Shown: positions 15,727 through 19,443 of the stretch, piece after piece
How the letters are laid out: each line of letters starts with the position of its first letter
How positions within the stretch are numbered: the first letter of the stretch is position 1
Assembly: GCA_003104895.1 (NCBI GenBank)
Contig: PQAG01000115.1
Coordinates: forward strand, 1-19,443
Source: Nitrosomonadales bacterium
GTDB taxonomy: Bacteria > Pseudomonadota > Gammaproteobacteria > Burkholderiales > Sulfuricellaceae
Length of the DNA: 19,443 nucleotides
Direction: 5' to 3'
Translations under genes and position numbers: made by a program
Notes under the pieces: model-generated
What the model was told of the DNA's origin: nothing
The model's input: the letters and a program-made list of their open reading frames with translations, nothing else
Database searches by the model: none

Positions 15727-16665
15727 ATGACGACCCATGCCAATGCCGCGCTGATCGAATCGGTTGATGCCCGCACCAAGCTGGCCGGCTCCAACAAGAT
15801 GGAAATCCTCCTGTTCACGCTGGGAACGGGGGAGTATTTCGGCATCAACGTGTTCAAGGTGCGCGAAGTCTCGCAAACGCCCTTCATCACCAAGACCCCC
15901 AATATGCCTGACGGTGTGCTGGGGGTGATCTCGCTGCGCGGCAACATCATTCCGGTGCTGTCGCTGGCGGATTTCATGCAGCTCGACAACGTGCCGGAAG
16001 AAACCGGACAGACCATGATCGTCACCGAATTCAGCAAGCATACGCAGGGTTTTCTGGTGCATGAAGTGGATCGCATCGTGCGTGTCGACTGGGAAAAAAT
16101 CAAACCTCCCCAATCCATGCTGGCAAGCGCAGAAGGCCTGATCACGGCCATCACCGAACTGCCGGATGGACGGCTGGTATCCATTCTGGATGTGGAGCAG
16201 GTTCTGGTCAACGCACTGGGCATGGAGGCGATTCCCGAGCTGCCTCCGGTCGAAATGCCGCCGGAACAGTACCTGTTCTTCGTGGATGATTCCGCCATCG
16301 CGCGCAAGGAAATCATGATGACTCTGGACAAGCTGGAGGTCTCTTATCAACAGGCAAACAATGGCAACGAAGCGTGGGAAAAGCTGCAGAACCTGGCGGC
16401 ACGCGCCCAGCATGACGGCATGCCGGTCAGCAATCTGATCAGCCTGATCCTGACCGATGCCGAAATGCCGGAAATGGACGGTTACGTGCTAACCAAGAAA
16501 ATCAAAAGCGACCGCCGTTTCGAGGGAATCCCGGTCGTCATGCACTCCTCCCTGTCTTCTGATGCCAACCGCAGCATGGGAAAAACGGTGGGCGTGGATG
16601 CCTACGTGGCGAAATTTGACCCGGCCGTCCTGGCGGAAACTCTGCGGCCGTTGTTGATGAGATAA
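15727..16665 (+). CDS. cheV: CheV coupling protein 2 (tandem paralogue)
   Basis: A 312-residue CheV with the same layout as the upstream gene: CheW-like domain about 12-165 and receiver about 180-312 with D187/D188 and phosphoacceptor D244 in LTDAEMPEMDGYVLTK. The two proteins match closely in DARTKLAG(S/T)NK(M/L)EILLFTLGT and FGINVFKVREV, so they arose by tandem duplication. They differ most around the start, at 50-60 and in the inter-domain linker. Retaining both with intact phosphorylation sites suggests separate receptor preferences or phosphate-sink roles. ATG at 15727 is preceded by AGGA. Nine heptanucleotide repeats start 2 bp after its stop. Confidence 0.95.
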   Translation: MTTHANAALIESVDARTKLAGSNKMEILLFTLGTGEYFGINVFKVREVSQTPFITKTPNMPDGVLGVISLRGNIIPVLSLADFMQLDNVPEETGQTMIVTEFSKHTQGFLVHEVDRIVRVDWEKIKPPQSMLASAEGLITAITELPDGRLVSILDVEQVLVNALGMEAIPELPPVEMPPEQYLFFVDDSAIARKEIMMTLDKLEVSYQQANNGNEAWEKLQNLAARAQHDGMPVSNLISLILTDAEMPEMDGYVLTKKIKSDRRFEGIPVVMHSSLSSDANRSMGKTVGVDAYVAKFDPAVLAETLRPLLMR

Positions 16666-16667
16666 CT

Positions 16668-16730
16668 GGTTAGCGGTTAGCGGTTAGCGGTTAGCGGTTA
16701 GCGGTTAGCGGTTAGCGGTTAGCGGTTAGC
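16668..16730. repeat. Nine perfect tandem copies of GGTTAGC
   Basis: A 63-bp array of the 7-bp unit GGTTAGC, nine exact copies plus a trailing GG, begins 2 bp after the cheV2 stop and ends 54 bp before the cheY ATG. The unit is not a multiple of 3 and the array is outside coding DNA. Perfect copies suggest active expansion and contraction by replication slippage. Confidence 0.97.
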
Positions 16731-16784
16731 GGAAGATTCTACTGAAAACAGGCAACTGCCAAGCCGATTATTTGGAGTAGTTTT

Positions 16785-17177
16785 ATGGTAGACAAGAATC
16801 TGAAATTCCTGGTCGTGGATGACTTCTCCACAATGCGCCGCATTGTGCGCAACCTCCTGAAGGAACTGGGTTTCACCAATGTCGATGAAGCAGAAGATGG
16901 CGTGGTGGCGCTCAGCAAGCTCAAGGGGGGCAATTTCGAGTTTGTCGTAAGCGACTGGAACATGCCCAACATGACCGGCCTTGAACTGCTCAAGGCAATC
17001 CGTGCAGATGCCGCGCTGAAGCATTTGCCGGTGATGATGGTGACCGCTGAAGCCAAGAAGGAAAATATCATCGAAGCGGCTCAGGCGGGCGCCAGCGGCT
17101 ACATTGTGAAACCGTTCACGGCTGCAACGCTGGAAGAAAAACTGAACAAGGTGTTCGATAAAATGGCGGCCAAATAA
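16785..17177 (+). CDS. cheY: CheY, chemotaxis response regulator
   Basis: A 130-residue single-domain receiver. The key residues fall at the same numbers as in enteric CheY: D12, D13, phosphoacceptor D57 (SDWNMPNM), T87 (VTAE) and K109 (VKPF). Phosphorylated by CheA, CheY binds FliM to change motor rotation, and CheZ removes the phosphate. The sequence around helix 4 and strand 5 (EAAQAGASGYIVKPFTAATL) also fits CheY rather than a CheV receiver or DNA-binding regulator. ATG at 16785 follows GGAG 7 nt upstream. Upstream lies the 9-copy heptanucleotide array; downstream, a 10-bp inverted repeat precedes cheZ. Confidence 0.98.
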   Translation: MVDKNLKFLVVDDFSTMRRIVRNLLKELGFTNVDEAEDGVVALSKLKGGNFEFVVSDWNMPNMTGLELLKAIRADAALKHLPVMMVTAEAKKENIIEAAQAGASGYIVKPFTAATLEEKLNKVFDKMAAK

Positions 17178-17187
17178 GTCATGCCAG

Positions 17188-17230
17188 GATCATGCGCAGG
17201 ATTGACGCAAACCGGCAGCAGCGCATGATC
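17188..17230. repeat. 10-bp inverted repeat in the cheY-cheZ gap
   Basis: GATCATGCGC (17188-17197) and GCGCATGATC (17221-17230) are perfect reverse complements around a 23-nt loop, 10 bp after the cheY stop. No T-run follows, so it does not look like a terminator. It could form an mRNA hairpin that sets cheY:cheZ levels, or be an operator. Confidence 0.6.
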
Positions 17231-17285
17231 GATGCGAATAACGGACAAAATCATTGAAAAGCAGGCAGTCAAGAGGAGGTGACGA

Positions 17286-18065
17286 GTGAGCAATACACCA
17301 CAGAACAGCGGTGATTCGGACGATCTGGAAGCCCTGTTTGACAGTATCGTAATGGCAAGCCAGAACGCTGAGCCAGTTGCAGAAACAACGCCGCAGGAAT
17401 CATCATCAGCAGCAGTGGCTCCCGCATCGGTAGTCAGCGGCGACAGCGGCGAAGCCTGCAGCGAAAAAGTGTTTTCCTCGATTGGCCACATGACGCGCAA
17501 GCTGCACGATACGCTGCGCGAACTGGGCTATGACAAATCGCTTGAAAAGGTGGCTGAGGGCCTGATTCCCGACGCGCGCGACCGTCTCAACTACATCGCC
17601 GCCATGACAGAACAGGCAGCAGAGCGGGCGCTCTCCGCAACAGAAGCCGCCCAGCCGCTGCAGGAAAAACTGGAATCCGGCGCATCCGCGCTGGCAGGGA
17701 AATGGGACAGGATGTTCGGCAACCAGATGAGCGTGGATGAATTCAAGCAACTGGTATCGGACACCCGCTCCTACCTGCACGAGGTGCCCGCCCACACGCA
17801 GGCCACCAACACCCAGCTGATGGAAATCATGATGGCTCAGGACTTCCAGGATCTGACCGGCCAGGTGATCAAGAAAATCATTGAACTGGCGCAGCAGGTG
17901 GAAGCACAATTGCTTCAGCTTCTGATCGACAGCACCCCGGCAGAAAAACGCGGTGAAGTGGATGCGGGTCTGTTGAACGGGCCAGTCGTCAATGCCGACG
18001 GGCGTTCCGATGTCGTCACCAACCAGCAGCAGGTGGATGATCTGCTGGAGAGCCTGGGGTTTTGA
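17286..18065 (+). CDS. cheZ: CheZ, CheY-P phosphatase
   Basis: A 259-residue protein with the CheZ four-helix-bundle core (about 60-215). The active-site segment AQDFQDLTGQVIKKII holds D189 and Q193, equivalent to D143 and Q147 of the enteric enzyme, where the Gln positions water for attack on CheY-P. The C-terminus NQQQVDDLLESLGF is the CheY-docking helix joined by a flexible linker. It is longer than enteric CheZ (214 residues), mainly through an N-terminal Ser/Ala-rich extension of about 45 residues that contains DDLEALFDSI. The GTG start at 17286 is supported by a nearly perfect AGGAGGTGA ribosome-binding site. Presence of cheZ argues that CheY-P removal relies on a phosphatase rather than only on CheV sinks. 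Confidence 0.97.
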   Translation: MSNTPQNSGDSDDLEALFDSIVMASQNAEPVAETTPQESSSAAVAPASVVSGDSGEACSEKVFSSIGHMTRKLHDTLRELGYDKSLEKVAEGLIPDARDRLNYIAAMTEQAAERALSATEAAQPLQEKLESGASALAGKWDRMFGNQMSVDEFKQLVSDTRSYLHEVPAHTQATNTQLMEIMMAQDFQDLTGQVIKKIIELAQQVEAQLLQLLIDSTPAEKRGEVDAGLLNGPVVNADGRSDVVTNQQQVDDLLESLGF

Positions 18066-18070
18066 AGCAG

Positions 18071-18133
18071 TGAACGGTGAACAGTGAGCGGTGAAAAGGC
18101 TTTTCCCGCTCACCGCTTCCTGCTCGCTACTCA
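18071..18133. repeat. Inverted array of degenerate heptads in the cheZ-cheA gap
   Basis: Four forward 7-bp units (TGAACGG, TGAACAG, TGAGCGG, TGAAAAG; 18071-18098) are followed by a spacer base and their reverse-complement kind (CTTTTC, CCGCTCA, CCGCTTC, CTGCTCG, CTACTCA; 18100-18133). The centre pairs as a nearly continuous hairpin of 14 bp with one bulge (18084-18113). TGAGCGG differs by one base from TTAGCGG, the rotated form of the array before cheY. Confidence 0.8.
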
Positions 18134-18151
18134 CCAACAAAAGGAAGAATC

Positions 18152-19443
18152 ATGAGTCATTTCGCCGGAATGGAAGAACTGCTCCAGGATTTCCTGATGG
18201 AAGCAGGCGAACTCCTGTCCGATGTGGACAACAAGCTGGTGGAACTGGAGAAGCGTCCGGGTGACAAATCCCTGCTCAACGACATATTTCGCGGCTTCCA
18301 CACCATCAAGGGCGGGGCCGGCTTCCTCAATGTCAATGAACTGGTGGAACTATGCCACCGCACCGAAAACCTGTTCGACAAGCTGCGCACCGCCGAACTA
18401 ACCCTGACCCCGGACATCATGGACGTCATCATGGCCGCCACAGGCGTTGTGCGCGACATGTTCGGCCACCTGGCACAGGCCCAGGTGCCGCCGCCTGCAG
18501 AAAAACACCTGCTCGATGCGCTGGATGCCGTCATCGCCGGCGGCCATGTATCGCTGCATGCAGCGCATGACCAGCCGGCCGCCGCCCCTGCTGCTCCCGG
18601 CCAAAACCCTGACTGGGATGGGCTATATCACGCCCTTCTCGGGATCCCGGCGCCGGCAATCCTTCATGCCCCTCCCGCTTCAGCACTGACCGAAGCACAC
18701 CCTGCGCCACACCCCGAACTCCTGCACGCCGCCACTCCGCCCAGAGCCGCCGCAGCACCGCAGGCCAGCGCGGCAGCGGCGAAAGAAACCACCATCCGCG
18801 TCGATACCCAGCGCCTCGACCAGGTGCTGACCTATACCGGCGAAATCGGCCTGACCAAGAACCGCCTCACCAGCCTGCGCGCAGACATACTCGCCGGCAA
18901 ACAGGATGCCAACACGCTGAAGGCCCTGGACGAAGCAGTCAGCCAGCTCGATCTGCTGGTTGGCGACCTGCAGAGCGCGGTGATGAAAACCCGCATGCAG
19001 CCCATCGGGCGCCTGTTCCAGAAATACCCGCGCCTGGCGCGCGATCTGGCCCGCCAGCTTGGCAAGGACGTGGAACTGGTCCTGTCTGGTGAAGACACCG
19101 AGATCGACAAGACCATGATCGAGGATCTCAACGATCCGCTGGTGCACCTGGTTCGCAATGCGGTGGATCACGGCGTGGACAGCCCCGAGGAGCGCGCAGC
19201 CGCCGGCAAGCCGCTGAAAAGCGTGGTGCGTCTGACTGCAGCCCAGGTGGGCGACCACATCATCATCGAAATTGCCGACGACGGGCGCGGCATGCGACCC
19301 GACACCATCCGCCACAAGGCGGTGGAAAAGGGCCTGATCGACCTGGACATGGCAAACAGTCTGGATGACAAACAAAGCCTGCAACTCATTTTCCTGCCCG
19401 GTTTTTCCACCAAGGACATGATTTCGGACGTATCCGGGCGTGG
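18152..19443 (+). CDS. cheA: CheA, chemotaxis sensor kinase (3' end beyond window)
   Basis: 430 codons are visible, with no stop before the edge. The P1 phosphotransfer domain (1-130) has H50 in FHTIKGGAGFL. Residues about 131-212 are an Ala/Pro/His-rich linker containing DWDGLYHALLG (154-164), with no room for a normal P2 CheY-binding domain. P3 dimerisation helices run from about 213 to 275 (RVDTQRLDQVL; MKTRMQPIGRLFQK follows). P4 has N336 in HLVRNAVDHGVD, the DDGRGM box (376-381) and the G2-type FSTKDMISDVSGRG at the edge. CheA phosphorylates CheY and CheV receivers in response to receptors. ATG at 18152 follows AAGGAAG. The P5 CheW-like domain should lie beyond the window. Confidence 0.97.
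   Translation, partial: MSHFAGMEELLQDFLMEAGELLSDVDNKLVELEKRPGDKSLLNDIFRGFHTIKGGAGFLNVNELVELCHRTENLFDKLRTAELTLTPDIMDVIMAATGVVRDMFGHLAQAQVPPPAEKHLLDALDAVIAGGHVSLHAAHDQPAAAPAAPGQNPDWDGLYHALLGIPAPAILHAPPASALTEAHPAPHPELLHAATPPRAAAAPQASAAAAKETTIRVDTQRLDQVLTYTGEIGLTKNRLTSLRADILAGKQDANTLKALDEAVSQLDLLVGDLQSAVMKTRMQPIGRLFQKYPRLARDLARQLGKDVELVLSGEDTEIDKTMIEDLNDPLVHLVRNAVDHGVDSPEERAAAGKPLKSVVRLTAAQVGDHIIIEIADDGRGMRPDTIRHKAVEKGLIDLDMANSLDDKQSLQLIFLPGFSTKDMISDVSGR

Noticed and set aside
16668..16730. Heptanucleotide array as a CRISPR array or telomere-like end
   Set aside because: There are no spacers between units, no cas genes, and the array lies inside an operon.
16744..16770. Sigma-28-like promoter before cheY (GAAA, 15 bases, GCCGATTA)
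   Set aside because: The -10 block matches 7 of 8 bases, but transcription would start near 16777, at or after the GGAG ribosome-binding site, so the mRNA would lack it. The -35 block is also poor. Probably chance.

Overview
The window is one continuous flagellar and chemotaxis locus of a motile, polarly flagellated proteobacterium. The gene order (flrBC/fleSR-type two-component pair, then fliEFGHIJK and fliLMNOP, then cheV, cheY, cheZ, cheA), the presence of cheZ and cheV, and a GC content estimated by eye at somewhat under 60% fit a Beta- or Gammaproteobacterium. My best guess is a betaproteobacterium of the Nitrosomonadales type; this is inference, because no rRNA or other phylogenetic marker is present.

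Layout. Positions 1-12303 are all minus strand. Read in the direction of transcription they run flrB (sensor kinase), flrC (sigma-54 activator), fliE, fliF, fliG, fliH, fliI, fliJ, fliK, a 371-bp AT-rich gap, then fliL, fliM, fliN, fliO and the first 39 codons of fliP, which leaves the window at base 1. Most junctions are tight or use ATGA overlaps, so these look like two transcription units, fliE-K and fliL-P(QR). A sigma-54-like promoter lies in the 56-bp flrC-fliE gap. At about 12.3-12.47 kb the strand switches. The plus strand carries an mcp (GTG start), a 643-bp gap holding a MITE-like repeat element, two tandem cheV paralogues, a perfect 9-copy heptanucleotide repeat, cheY, cheZ, an inverted heptad array, and cheA running off the 3' end.

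How the genes work together. FlrB phosphorylates FlrC, which activates sigma-54 promoters for basal-body and hook genes. FliE/F/G form the MS ring and rotor. FliH/I/J are the export ATPase complex. FliK measures hook length. FliL supports the stator. FliM/N form the C-ring switch. FliO/P belong to the export gate. On the other strand the MCP feeds the CheA kinase through CheV (no cheW is visible here), CheY-P binds FliM, and CheZ dephosphorylates CheY.

The core genes are conventional and appear intact. The unusual parts are in the spacers and linkers: (i) heptanucleotide arrays of one related family on both sides of the cheY-cheZ pair; (ii) a composite palindromic element with an internal 53-bp duplication before cheV; (iii) a CheA with no room for a P2 domain, whose Ala/Pro linker carries a short acidic-aromatic-leucine motif resembling the CheY-binding helices of CheZ and FliM; (iv) a 19-residue duplication at the FliN N-terminus. 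I found no wholly new multi-gene system.
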